DNA of 64,000 nt, taken from an uncultured Paracoccaceae bacterium (GTDB lineage: Bacteria; Pseudomonadota; Alphaproteobacteria; Rhodobacterales; Rhodobacteraceae). The stretch's first letter is position 1. Every line of letters starts with the position of its first letter. The stretch spans positions 1-64,000 of the forward strand of contig CANNFE010000011.1 of the NCBI GenBank assembly GCA_947503775.1, given 5' to 3'. Positions 1-7,113 of the stretch are shown here, piece after piece. The position numbers were made by a program, and so were the translations under genes. The notes under the pieces were generated by a model. It made no database searches. It saw nothing but the letters and a program-made list of their open reading frames with translations, and was not told where the DNA came from.

Positions 1-69
1 AGACATGTTCACCGCTCAGTTTTCCAGCCGTGAATCACGCTACTAAGCAGAAATCAATGGGTCCTGACC
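1..69. mobile_element. Possible end of an IS5-type element (edge only)
   Basis: The window starts in non-coding DNA that ends exactly at the rpoH stop codon. Next to the stop, bases 61-72 read as a short inverted repeat, GGGTC-AG-GACCC on the minus strand, and the stop TAG overlaps a CTAG tetranucleotide. IS5-family elements of the IS427 group often have similar ends and target CTAG/TAG. This matches remembered patterns only; no transposase is visible because the rest would lie outside the window. The hairpin could instead be a weak terminator for rpoH. Confidence 0.25.
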
Positions 70-966
70 CTAGGCCGTCGCCAGCATCCCTTTCTCGGCT
101 GCCAGCTCGCGCATGCGCGCCTGCAGCTTTTCGAAGGCCCGAACCTCGATCTGGCGGATCCGCTCGCGGCTGACATCGTACTGACCCGACAGCTCTTCCA
201 GCGTGATCGCCTTGTCCTGCAGGCGGCGCTGAACCAGAATGTCCTTCTCGCGATCGTTCAGGACATCCATCGCTTCGTTCAACAGCTCGCGGCGGCTTTC
301 CAGCTCGTCCCGCTCGGCATAATCGCCCGCCTGATCGGCATCCTCATCCTCAAGCCAATCCTGCCACTGCGTAGCGCTGTCGCCTTCGGTCCCGACCATC
401 GCGTTGAGCGACGCATCCCCGCCCGACATCCGCCGGTTCATCGAGATGACTTCGTCTTCGGTCACGCCCAGATCATGCGCGATCCGCTGAACGTTCTCGG
501 GCCGCAGATCGCCATCCTCAAGCGCGCCGATGCGGCTTTTCGCCTTGCGCAGGTTGAAGAACAGCTTCTTCTGCGCGCTGGTCGTGCCCAGCTTCACAAG
601 GCTCCAGGAGCGCAGGATATATTCTTGGATCGAGGCCCGGATCCACCACATGGCATAGGTCGCAAGCCGGAATCCCTTCTCGGGATCGAACCGCTTGACG
701 GCCTGCATGAGGCCCACATTCGCCTCCGAGATCACCTCGGCCTGCGGCAGTCCATAGCCGCGATAGCCCATGGCGATCTTCGCGGCGAGCCGCAGATGCG
801 AGGTCACCATCTTGTGGGCGGCTTCGGTATCTTCCTTCTCCACCCACGCCTTGGCGAGCATGTATTCCTCTTCCGGCTCCAGCATCGGAAACTTGCGGAT
901 CTGCTGGAGGTACCGGTTCAAACCCTGCTCCGGCGACGGGGCAGGCAAATTCGTGTAACTGGCCAA
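70..966 (-). CDS. rpoH: RNA polymerase sigma factor RpoH (sigma-32)
   Basis: Heat-shock sigma factor of 298 aa, the usual length. It directs RNA polymerase to chaperone and protease promoters. Region 2 contains FRLATYAMWWIRASIQEYIL (about residues 99-118). The RpoH-specific box QKKLFFNLRK lies at 132-141 and distinguishes it from RpoD. Region 4 ends with [17 protein letters not shown]. The start is read as TTG (966-964): a GGAGG at 977-973 lies 6 nt upstream and conserved sequence begins immediately. An ATG at 970 is out of frame. It lies downstream of rluD on the same strand with a 177-bp gap that holds its own candidate promoter. Some Rhodobacteraceae have more than one rpoH, so this may be one of several paralogues. 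Confidence 0.96.
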   Translation of the reverse strand: MASYTNLPAPSPEQGLNRYLQQIRKFPMLEPEEEYMLAKAWVEKEDTEAAHKMVTSHLRLAAKIAMGYRGYGLPQAEVISEANVGLMQAVKRFDPEKGFRLATYAMWWIRASIQEYILRSWSLVKLGTTSAQKKLFFNLRKAKSRIGALEDGDLRPENVQRIAHDLGVTEDEVISMNRRMSGGDASLNAMVGTEGDSATQWQDWLEDEDADQAGDYAERDELESRRELLNEAMDVLNDREKDILVQRRLQDKAITLEELSGQYDVSRERIRQIEVRAFEKLQARMRELAAEKGMLATA

Positions 967-989
967 ATCATTCCTCCAATGTATATCGA

Positions 990-1018
990 ATTAACATCGA
1001 TATGGTGAGTCGGTTCAA
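990..1018 (-). promoter_or_regulatory. Candidate sigma-70 type promoter for rpoH
   Basis: On the minus strand TTGAAC (1018-1013) and GTTAAT (995-990) are separated by exactly 17 bp, each matching four of six consensus positions. Transcription would start near 983, just upstream of the GGAGG ribosome-binding site at 977-973. A CTTGAA/CCATAT pair in the same stretch resembles heat-shock promoter halves, but the 8-bp spacing is too short for sigma-32. Pattern match only. Confidence 0.35.
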
Positions 1019-1143
1019 GGGTTACAAGATGTCGCACGCAAACTAAACCGATCAGTTCAAAAACGGTATATCGATCCAGCGCGGCCCCGTCCAGTCCCTT
1101 CTCTGTGTCTTTTTGTCGAGAATTCGTGCAGATTATGCAAAGA

Positions 1144-2163
1144 TCATCGCGCGCCCATCAGCGCCTCGAGTAAACCCTGCATGTCCTGCGGAAGATCCGC
1201 CTCGAAGGAAAGATCCTCGCCGCTCACCGGATGCACGAAGCCCAGCACACCGGCATGCAGGGCCTGCCGCTCAAAACCGCGGACCATCTCCACCGCCTCG
1301 GCCCCAAGCGCCTTTTCCGACAGCTTGCGCCGCCCGCCATAGACCGGATCTCCGATGATCCCATGCCCGATATGCGCCATATGCACCCGGATCTGATGGG
1401 TCCGCCCGGTCTCCAGCCGGCAGGCCACCCGCGCCGCGCTCCCTGCAAAGCGCTCCACGACCTGAAGCCGCGTCACCGCATGACGGCCCGACCCGAAATA
1501 AACCGCCTGCCGTTGCCGGTCCGTCCGGTGCCGCGCAAGCCCGGTCGTGATCTTCACCGTCCCGCCCGGCTCGACGCTGACCCCCCGGATCCCCCGCAAC
1601 CGGGGATCGGCCACATCCGGCACGCCATAGACCAGCGCCTGATAGACCCGATCGACGCTATGCGCCTCGAACTGCGCGGCCAGCCCCTGATGGGCCCGGT
1701 CGCTCTTGGCCACGACCAGCAGACCCGACGTGTCCTTGTCGATCCGGTGCACGATCCCGGGCCGCGCCACACCGCCCACACCCGACAGATCCGCGCCCGA
1801 ATGGTGCAAAAGCGCATTGACCAGCGTGCCCGACGGCGTGCCGGGTGCCGGATGGACGACCATCCCCGCAGGTTTGTTCACTACGATCAGATCCGCATCC
1901 TCGAACACGATCTCCAGCGGGATCGCCTCGGCCTCCATATGCGTCGCCTGCGCCTCAGGCAGCACGATCTCGACCAGATCCCCTTCGGCCGCGCGCGCCT
2001 TGGCATCGCGCATCACCGCCCCGTTCACCTGAACCGCCCCCTCCCCCAAAAGCCGCACAAGCTGCGACCGGCTGAGCGCGGCGGCCTCTGGCACATCGCG
2101 CGCAAGCGCCTTATCGAGGCGGGGCGGAGGATCGGCGGCGATCCTGAATTGAAGAGGCTCCAT
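1144..2163 (-). CDS. rluD: 23S rRNA pseudouridine synthase RluD
   Basis: RluA-family pseudouridine synthase, 339 aa, expected to isomerise uridines in helix 69 of 23S rRNA (1911/1915/1917 by E. coli numbering). An N-terminal S4 RNA-binding domain (RLDKAL...LSRSQLVRLL, residues 15-40) precedes the catalytic domain. The active-site motif HRIDKDTSGLLVVAK is at 139-153, with Asp142 as the catalytic residue. The start chosen (ATG 2163-2161) begins a normal RluD N-terminus; the upstream extension of the frame is low-complexity and runs antisense through another gene. This start overlaps the start codon of the divergent gene at 2162. RluD rather than RluC is inferred from length and motif. Confidence 0.92.
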   Translation of the reverse strand: MEPLQFRIAADPPPRLDKALARDVPEAAALSRSQLVRLLGEGAVQVNGAVMRDAKARAAEGDLVEIVLPEAQATHMEAEAIPLEIVFEDADLIVVNKPAGMVVHPAPGTPSGTLVNALLHHSGADLSGVGGVARPGIVHRIDKDTSGLLVVAKSDRAHQGLAAQFEAHSVDRVYQALVYGVPDVADPRLRGIRGVSVEPGGTVKITTGLARHRTDRQRQAVYFGSGRHAVTRLQVVERFAGSAARVACRLETGRTHQIRVHMAHIGHGIIGDPVYGGRRKLSEKALGAEAVEMVRGFERQALHAGVLGFVHPVSGEDLSFEADLPQDMQGLLEALMGAR

Positions 2164-2467
2164 GAACGACGCTCCTGACGATCTGCCAGAGCCGGCAAAT
2201 CTGCGGTTTCTCCGTCGGCTGGTCACGCTCCTGACCGCCGTGATGATCGGAGGGGTTCTACTGATCGTCGCGCTTCTTGTCATGCGGCTTGCGCCGAACG
2301 AGGCCGCCCCGATCCTGCCCGACCGGATCACCCTCCCGGACGGCGCGACCGCCACCGGCTTCACCGTCACGGACCGGATGATCGCGATCGTCACCGAGGA
2401 CAGCCGCATCCTGATCTACGATCCCACCGGCCAGACGCTGCGCCAGACTATCGAGATCGACAACTAG
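2162..2467 (+). CDS. Small membrane-anchored protein, DUF6476-like
   Basis: 101 aa protein of unknown function. It has an N-terminal cytoplasmic stretch, one strong transmembrane helix at about residues 20-40 (LVTLLTAVMIGGVLLIVALLV) and a C-terminal part of about 60 residues predicted outside. That part is rich in short beta-like segments and ends in YDPTGQTLRQTIEIDN. It resembles the small Rhodobacteraceae family that sits between rluD and tRNA-His, recalled as DUF6476. Its ATG (2162-2164) overlaps the rluD ATG on the other strand, so each promoter must lie inside the neighbouring gene, or the true starts lie further in. No function can be given. Confidence 0.75.
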   Translation: MNDAPDDLPEPANLRFLRRLVTLLTAVMIGGVLLIVALLVMRLAPNEAAPILPDRITLPDGATATGFTVTDRMIAIVTEDSRILIYDPTGQTLRQTIEIDN

Positions 2468-2472
2468 GGGGG

Positions 2473-2549
2473 TGGTACCAGCGCCCCGGCTCGAACGGGG
2501 GACCTCCTGATCCACAATCAGGCGCTCTAACCAACTGAGCTACGCCGGC
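2473..2549 (-). tRNA. tRNA-His (GTG anticodon)
   Basis: A 77-nt cloverleaf on the minus strand with encoded CCA (2475-2473). The acceptor is GCCGGCG paired with CGCTGGT, the D-arm GCTC/GAGC, the anticodon stem CCTGA/TCAGG with loop TTGTGGA (anticodon GTG), and the T-arm CCCCG-TTCGAGC-CGGGG. Base 1 is G pairing with U72, and the discriminator is A73. There is no C73 to pair with an extra G-1. This U72/A73 form without G-1 is the known alternative histidine identity set of many alphaproteobacteria. Confidence 0.96.
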
Positions 2550-2558
2550 ACACCGCGC

Positions 2559-2587
2559 GCAATAGCGCCGGGCCTGCTCATTTGCAA
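2559..2587 (-). promoter_or_regulatory. Candidate tRNA-His promoter
   Basis: Minus-strand TTGCAA (2587-2582) and TATTGC (2564-2559) lie 17 bp apart, with the -10 element 9 nt before the mature tRNA 5' end. The second tRNA in the window has the same arrangement (TTGC-type -35, 17-bp spacer, short leader), which supports the call. Confidence 0.4.
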
Positions 2588-2593
2588 GACCGC

Positions 2594-3079
2594 TCAAGAC
2601 GCAAATCGGATCTCCCAGTCCTGCTCCACCAGATCACGCCCGTAATTTCGAACCGGCCGCGAGGCGACGGGCGTCCATCCGGACCGCGCATAAAGCGCAC
2701 AGGCCGCCCTGTGGCTTTCATGGGTCGACAGCCGCATCGCCTGCGCCCCGCTCTCGCGGGCAAAAGCCATGCAGGTCTCGAACAAGCGTCGCCCCGTCCC
2801 GGTCCCGCGCGCTTCGGGTTCCAGCAGGAACAGCCGCAGCCGCGCCCAGCCTGGCTCCTCCATCATGCAAAAGATGCAGCCCATGGGCGCCCCGCCCCGC
2901 TCCGCGATCCAGCCGCGCCCATCACCCAGATCAAAGAACCGGTCCAGAACCCCGCGCACGACCGCGCGAAAGCTGTGGTCAAAGCCTGCCTCCTGCGCAT
3001 AAAGAACCGCATGCCGCTCCACGATCCAATCCGCATCTGCCGGGCCCGCCGGACGCAGCGCCACTCTTGTCATTGCCAT
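2594..3079 (-). CDS. GNAT family N-acetyltransferase
   Basis: A roughly 161-aa GCN5-related acetyltransferase. The conserved acetyl-CoA pyrophosphate-binding segment is RLFLLEPEARGTGTGRRLFE (R-x-x-G-x-G type). It is followed by the typical YARSGWTPV motif near the C-terminus. The start is placed at ATG 3079 (MAMTRVALRP). ATG 3073, two codons in, is equally likely because a GGAG lies 9 nt before it but only 3 nt before 3079. The longer upstream frame runs antisense through the gene at 3104 and is discarded. The substrate is unknown; similar free-standing GNATs modify small molecules or protein N-termini. Confidence 0.85.
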   Translation of the reverse strand: MAMTRVALRPAGPADADWIVERHAVLYAQEAGFDHSFRAVVRGVLDRFFDLGDGRGWIAERGGAPMGCIFCMMEEPGWARLRLFLLEPEARGTGTGRRLFETCMAFARESGAQAMRLSTHESHRAACALYARSGWTPVASRPVRNYGRDLVEQDWEIRFAS

Positions 3080-3103
3080 CCGCTCCACGCTAAGGCCCGT
3101 CCC

Positions 3104-3298
3104 ATGGGTATCAACAACGAACGCGATCTCGAAGCCAACCTGCAAATCGGTCCGACCGACCGGGGGATGGTGCGCCTTTTCATCGAAGGGGGCGGAAGCG
3201 AGATCCCCATGGATTTCGACCCCGCCGAAGCGCGCGAGATCGCCGAGGAAATCCTCGCCGCCGCCAAAGCCGCCGACGCGCTCAGATCGAAAAAATAG
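3104..3298 (+). CDS. Conserved small protein, DUF6324-like
   Basis: 64 aa, soluble and acidic, with no signal peptide or membrane segment. It opens MGINNERDLEANLQIGPTDR and ends with a helix rich in Ala, Glu and Lys. It matches a small family recalled from Rhodobacterales as DUF6324, of unknown function. It is divergent from the GNAT gene (25-bp gap) and convergent with mmcB, overlapping its 3' end by 17 bp. No good Shine-Dalgarno precedes the ATG. Confidence 0.75.
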   Translation: MGINNERDLEANLQIGPTDRGMVRLFIEGGGSEIPMDFDPAEAREIAEEILAAAKAADALRSKK

Positions 3299-3740
3299 CC
3301 CCCGGATCGCGCAGGCCCTGTAGCCGCCGCGCCGCATGGCGCGCAAACCGCGCCGTCATCGCCTTGCGCCGTGCAGGCGCCAGCTTGTCCGCCTCGGGCA
3401 TCCGCACGATCTCCGCATCATAGGCATCGGCCAGGATCAGACCGGTCTTGAGCGGCAAGAGCTCGGACGGAAACGCCTCGTCCACGCCCCAGAAATACCG
3501 GTCGCAAAACTCCAGATACCCTTCCCATTTCCGGTCCGAGGTGAAATCTGCCCGGCTCGACTTGCACTCGACGATCCAGATCTCGCCCTTGGGCCCCAGC
3601 GCCATCACATCGACCCTCAGCCCCGGTGCGGGGATGAACTCCTCGAGACAGGCAAAGTCATGGCTCGCCAGATGACGGCAGATCCCCCGCGCCAGAAGCT
3701 GGCCGGGTCTAAGCGGATCTGGAGACATATCGTCAGGCAT
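3282..3740 (-). CDS. mmcB: MmcB family DNA repair protein
   Basis: 152 aa. The core has a PD-(D/E)xK nuclease-like arrangement: Asp in GLRVDVMALG, then a beta strand ending IVECKSSRADF, giving the D...ExK signature. Then comes the family's conserved YLEFCDRYFWGVDEAFP. MmcB of Caulobacter is an SOS-linked factor for mitomycin-C damage; the biochemical reaction is not settled. The start at 3740 (MPDDMSPDP) gives the common length; a GTG/ATG extension to 3776 adds a hydrophobic stretch and is less likely. No GAAC-N7-GAAC LexA box was found upstream. Confidence 0.85.
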   Translation of the reverse strand: MPDDMSPDPLRPGQLLARGICRHLASHDFACLEEFIPAPGLRVDVMALGPKGEIWIVECKSSRADFTSDRKWEGYLEFCDRYFWGVDEAFPSELLPLKTGLILADAYDAEIVRMPEADKLAPARRKAMTARFARHAARRLQGLRDPGAIFSI

Positions 3741-3895
3741 GGCACCAAGAATGAACAAAAAGTGAACACAGATCAAGCCTCTTCATCTGGCCATAAATAT
3801 GCAAAATCCGACGCTGCGGCATCGCGCAGCGCGCTCTGGCCATCGCGGCATCCGCGCGATATCCAGCGCCCACCCTACCCGAAAGGTCGCGCCCC

Positions 3896-5020
3896 ATGAG
3901 TTTTGAACAGCCCGGACCGGTCGAGGAAAGCTGGACCGACGCGATCTCCTCGATCGAGGAAATCATCGAGGATGCGCGCAACGGCCGGATGTTCATCCTC
4001 GTCGATCACGAGGATCGCGAAAACGAGGGCGATCTCGTCATTCCCGCCCAGATGGCCACGCCCGACGCGGTCAACTTCATGGCCACCCACGGGCGCGGGC
4101 TGATCTGCCTCGCCCTGCCCGGAGAGCGGATCGATGCGCTGGGCCTGCCGCTCATGGCCTCGCAGAACTCCTCCCGGCACGAGACCGCCTTCACCGTCTC
4201 GATCGAGGCGCGCGAAGGCGTCACCACCGGCATCTCCGCCGCCGACCGCGCGCGCACCGTCTCCGTCGCCATCGACAGCGCCGCAACCGCCGCCGATATC
4301 GCAACGCCCGGTCACGTCTTTCCGCTGCGCGCGCGGGGTGGCGGCGTGCTGGTCCGCGCGGGCCATACCGAGGCCGCCGTCGATGTCGCCCGGCTCGCCG
4401 GCCTCAACCCCTCGGGCGTGATCTGCGAGATCATGAACGAGGACGGCACGATGTCCCGCCTGCCCGATCTGGTGGCCTTCGCGCAGCGGCACAACCTCAA
4501 GATCGGCACGATCAGCGATCTGATCGCCTATCGCCGCCGCCACGACAACCTCGTGCGGGTCCGTGACCGCCAGACCATCCAAAGCGAATTCGGCGGCGAC
4601 TGGGAAATGCGGATCTTCACCGACGAAACCCAGGGCGCCGAGCATATCGCTTTGGTCAAGGGCGATCTCTCCGGCGACGATCCCGTCCTCGTCCGGATGC
4701 ATGCGCTCGACCCGCTCCTCGACGTGGTCGGCGTCGGCGGAAAGGGGCGGGCCGCCGAATTTGGCGATGCGATGAAGATGATCGCCGAAGAAGGCCGCGG
4801 CGTGCTCGTCCTGCTGCGCGATGTCCATATGCGTCTTGCGGCGGGCGAGGAGGTCTCCCCCCAGACGCTCCGCCAATACGGCCTCGGCGCGCAGATCCTG
4901 TCCTCGCTCGGCCTCTCTAAGCTGATCCTTCTGACCAACTCGCCGCAACCCAAGGTCGTCGGCCTCGATGCCTACGGGCTCGAAATCGTGGCCGTCCGCA
5001 AGATATCGGAGATCGGATAA
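3896..5020 (+). CDS. ribB: 3,4-dihydroxy-2-butanone 4-phosphate synthase with degenerate GTP cyclohydrolase II domain
   Basis: 374 aa, first gene of ribB-ribH-nusB. The N-terminal domain (about 1-215) converts ribulose 5-phosphate to dihydroxybutanone phosphate. It carries the acidic metal site [10 protein letters not shown] (37-46), the [12 protein letters not shown] loop and a conserved [14 protein letters not shown] stretch. The C-terminal 150 residues have the GTP cyclohydrolase II fold order, ending [20 protein letters not shown]. They lack the zinc-binding cysteines and the following Arg/Cys catalytic signature of RibA. This is the RibBX-type architecture known from other proteobacteria, so GTP cyclohydrolase II must come from elsewhere. 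No FMN riboswitch was recognised upstream. Confidence 0.92.
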   Translation: MSFEQPGPVEESWTDAISSIEEIIEDARNGRMFILVDHEDRENEGDLVIPAQMATPDAVNFMATHGRGLICLALPGERIDALGLPLMASQNSSRHETAFTVSIEAREGVTTGISAADRARTVSVAIDSAATAADIATPGHVFPLRARGGGVLVRAGHTEAAVDVARLAGLNPSGVICEIMNEDGTMSRLPDLVAFAQRHNLKIGTISDLIAYRRRHDNLVRVRDRQTIQSEFGGDWEMRIFTDETQGAEHIALVKGDLSGDDPVLVRMHALDPLLDVVGVGGKGRAAEFGDAMKMIAEEGRGVLVLLRDVHMRLAAGEEVSPQTLRQYGLGAQILSSLGLSKLILLTNSPQPKVVGLDAYGLEIVAVRKISEIG

Positions 5021-5544
5021 TGGCAGGCCCCCAACACCACGTCCTCGACCGGCCCGGCTTTGACAAACCGGTCAAGCTGCTGATCGTCGTGGCGCCCTAC
5101 TACAAGGACATCGCCGATGCGCTCGTCGCAGGCGCCAAGGCCGAGATCGAGGCGGCCGGCGGCACGCATGACCTCGTCGAGGTGCCCGGCGCACTCGAAG
5201 TGCCCTCTGCCATCGGCATCGCCGAGCGGATGAGCAACTTCGACGGCTATGTCGCGCTTGGCTGCGTGATCCGGGGCGAGACGACCCATTACGAGACCGT
5301 CTGCAACGACAGCTCCCGCGCGATCACGCTTCTGGGCCTGCAGGGCCTGTGCATCGGCAACGGCATCCTAACGGTCGAGAACCAGAGACAGGCCGAGGCC
5401 CGCGCCGAGGTGGACGGTCAGAACAAGGGCGGCGGGGCCGCCGCCGCCGCGCTCCATCTCATCGCGCTCTCCCGAAAATGGGGGAACGAGCGCAAGGGCA
5501 TCGGCTTCGGGCGCGACATCCTTCTGGCGAGCGACCGGGTCTGA
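5020..5544 (+). CDS. ribH: 6,7-dimethyl-8-ribityllumazine synthase
   Basis: 174 aa lumazine synthase. It condenses dihydroxybutanone phosphate with the ribitylamino-uracil; family members form pentamers or icosahedra. Visible motifs are VEVPGALEVPSAI (substrate loop), GCVIRGETTHYE (catalytic His in the second motif) and a C-terminal NKGGGAAAAALHLI helix. The ATG overlaps the ribB stop codon (TAATG), indicating translational coupling. Confidence 0.97.
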   Translation: MAGPQHHVLDRPGFDKPVKLLIVVAPYYKDIADALVAGAKAEIEAAGGTHDLVEVPGALEVPSAIGIAERMSNFDGYVALGCVIRGETTHYETVCNDSSRAITLLGLQGLCIGNGILTVENQRQAEARAEVDGQNKGGGAAAAALHLIALSRKWGNERKGIGFGRDILLASDRV

Positions 5545-6011
5545 TGGCGCTTTCGGGAAATCAGAAGCGGCAGATGCGCTCTGCCGCACGGCTCTTCGCG
5601 GTTCAGGCGCTCTACCAGATGGAGATGTCGGATCGCACGGTCGAGGCGGTCGTGCGCGAATTTCAGGACCACCGCTTCGGCGAAGTCTTCGACGATCACG
5701 AAATGGCCGAAGGCGATCCCGAGACGTTTCAGGCGCTGATGGACGGCGCGGTCAACGATCAGGCCCGGATCGACCAGATGACCGACCGCGCGCTGGTCGC
5801 CAAATGGCCCATCGCGCGGATCGACCCCACCTTGCGCGCCCTCTTCCGCGCCGCCGGAGCCGAGCTTGTCGGGCGCGACACACCGCCCAAAGTGGTCATC
5901 ACCGAATTCGTCGACGTCGCCCGCGCCTTCTTTCCGGATGGCAAAGAGCCCAAATTCGTCAACGCCGTCCTCGATCACATGGCGCGAGAGGCCAAACCGG
6001 ACGCGTTCTAG
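5544..6011 (+). CDS. nusB: Transcription antitermination factor NusB
   Basis: 155 aa all-helical NusB. It binds boxA RNA with NusE (S10) during rRNA antitermination. Typical signatures are RSAARLFAVQALYQMEM at the N-terminus, a central LIDR-like helix and FVNAVLDHMAREA at the C-terminus. The ATG overlaps the ribH stop (TGATG). A ribH-nusB pairing is common in proteobacteria. It is slightly longer than E. coli NusB owing to a short acidic insert after the first helices. Confidence 0.96.
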   Translation: MALSGNQKRQMRSAARLFAVQALYQMEMSDRTVEAVVREFQDHRFGEVFDDHEMAEGDPETFQALMDGAVNDQARIDQMTDRALVAKWPIARIDPTLRALFRAAGAELVGRDTPPKVVITEFVDVARAFFPDGKEPKFVNAVLDHMAREAKPDAF

Positions 6012-6088
6012 GCAAGATCCCCCGGACCCGCGCGACGGGCGGGCGCTTTGTGCTATGTTCAATGGGCACTCATCTTGCGGAGGCAAAG

Positions 6089-6412
6089 ATGCCCACTCCA
6101 CCGAAACAGCCCCTGCCAAAAGTCGTCCGCTTCTACATCCGGCAAACCCTGATCGGCTACGCGCTGGCAGCGATCTTCGTCGCCGCGCTCCTCTTTCTGG
6201 ACGTCGCGCGTCTCGGCAGCCTGATCGCAACCTCCGATGTCGGAGCGATGGCGGTCCTGCTGCTGTGGTTCTTTCACGGCATCGTCTTCTCGGGCGCGCA
6301 GTTCGGCATCGCGCTTTGGCTGGACGCGGAAACCGAGGATCCCGGCCCCAAGGGCCCGTCCGTTCCAGCACTCGTGCCTCAGCGATCCTCCAGCTCTGTC
6401 GCAAGGCGGTAG
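6089..6412 (+). CDS. Small integral membrane protein, unknown function
   Basis: 107 aa with two predicted transmembrane helices, IGYALAAIFVAALLFLDVA (about 20-38) and VGAMAVLLLWFFHGIVFSG (about 51-69). A short loop separates them and the C-terminal tail is polar. The ATG at 6089 has a well-placed GGAG (7-nt spacing). Upstream ATGs in the same frame lie in the nusB 3' region and are not preferred. It follows nusB by 77 bp, and its end overlaps the convergent gene by 34 bp. No function can be assigned. Confidence 0.7.
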   Translation: MPTPPKQPLPKVVRFYIRQTLIGYALAAIFVAALLFLDVARLGSLIATSDVGAMAVLLLWFFHGIVFSGAQFGIALWLDAETEDPGPKGPSVPALVPQRSSSSVARR

Positions 6413-7113
6413 GTCTCTAGCTCGCTTGGGGTCAGGATGTAGATCTCGTCGGGCGGCGTCACCAAAGCATGCTGCATGATCAGGGGATCCACCCCCATCT
6501 CGTCGAGATACCGCATCACCTCGCCCTGACCGCGCTGGATATCCTCGACCGCCGTAAAGGCGGGCAGAACCGTGCTTTCCCCGAAATAATGCTGATGCAC
6601 CCCAACCGAGGCCGAACTATGGACCCGCCGCTCCGTCCCGGCCGCCAGAATATAGGGACAGGCCGACAGGCAGATCCCGTCGGCGGACATCTCTGTCGCA
6701 AGCCCCTCTTCCCGCAGACGCCGCCCGATATCCAGCGCGTCCAGAACCGACCCGCCCGGGCTCATCAGCCGGATCGCCTCAATGGTCCCGAACCCGTTCA
6801 GCTCCTGGCCGAAACGCACGGCATCCCCCTGCTCGATCGCCCCTGTCAGCGTCAGCACCGGCCCCTCCCGCTCGAACACCAGCCGCCGCGGCAGCGGGCT
6901 GGTATCGGGCCCGGTCGTGATCCGGCGCGGCGCATAGCGGCGCGTCTGATCGCCCGGCGCCGTCGGCCGGTCAAAGGTCGGCGCGGTCGAGGGCGAGAGG
7001 ATCGACGGCAGCCGCCCCAGCAGATCGGTGCCGAACATCAGGATGGCCACCCCGATCTGCAGGATCAAGATCCAGCGGATCGCCTTTTGAACCGGAGGAG
7101 CCGCCGTGCTCAT
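6379..7113 (-). CDS. Membrane-anchored ClpP-like (COG3904-type) protein
   Basis: 244 aa with an N-terminal signal anchor (about 12-34), a Pro/Arg-rich linker to about residue 75, then a ClpP/crotonase-fold domain expected in the periplasm. The oxyanion-type loop is MSPGGSVLDALDIGRRL (118-132). The putative nucleophile is Ser150 within GICLSACPYILAAG, with a downstream GVHQH histidine near 173, as in SppA/ClpP-like periplasmic proteins of this group. A serine-peptidase role is inferred from fold and motifs; the substrate is unknown. Its start overlaps the stop of the upstream coiled-coil membrane protein by 4 bp, implying coupled translation and probably a joint role. Confidence 0.78.
   Translation of the reverse strand: MSTAAPPVQKAIRWILILQIGVAILMFGTDLLGRLPSILSPSTAPTFDRPTAPGDQTRRYAPRRITTGPDTSPLPRRLVFEREGPVLTLTGAIEQGDAVRFGQELNGFGTIEAIRLMSPGGSVLDALDIGRRLREEGLATEMSADGICLSACPYILAAGTERRVHSSASVGVHQHYFGESTVLPAFTAVEDIQRGQGEVMRYLDEMGVDPLIMQHALVTPPDEIYILTPSELETYRLATELEDR

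Noticed and set aside
996-1019. Sigma-32 promoter upstream of rpoH
   Set aside because: CTTGAA and CCATAT halves are present but only 8 bp apart, too close for a heat-shock promoter.
3777-3895. FMN riboswitch before ribB
   Set aside because: None of the conserved RFN element segments was found in this short leader.
3877-4948. Long minus-strand frame antisense to ribB
   Set aside because: Composition is Asp/Gly/His-rich and featureless; ribB motifs are all on the plus strand.
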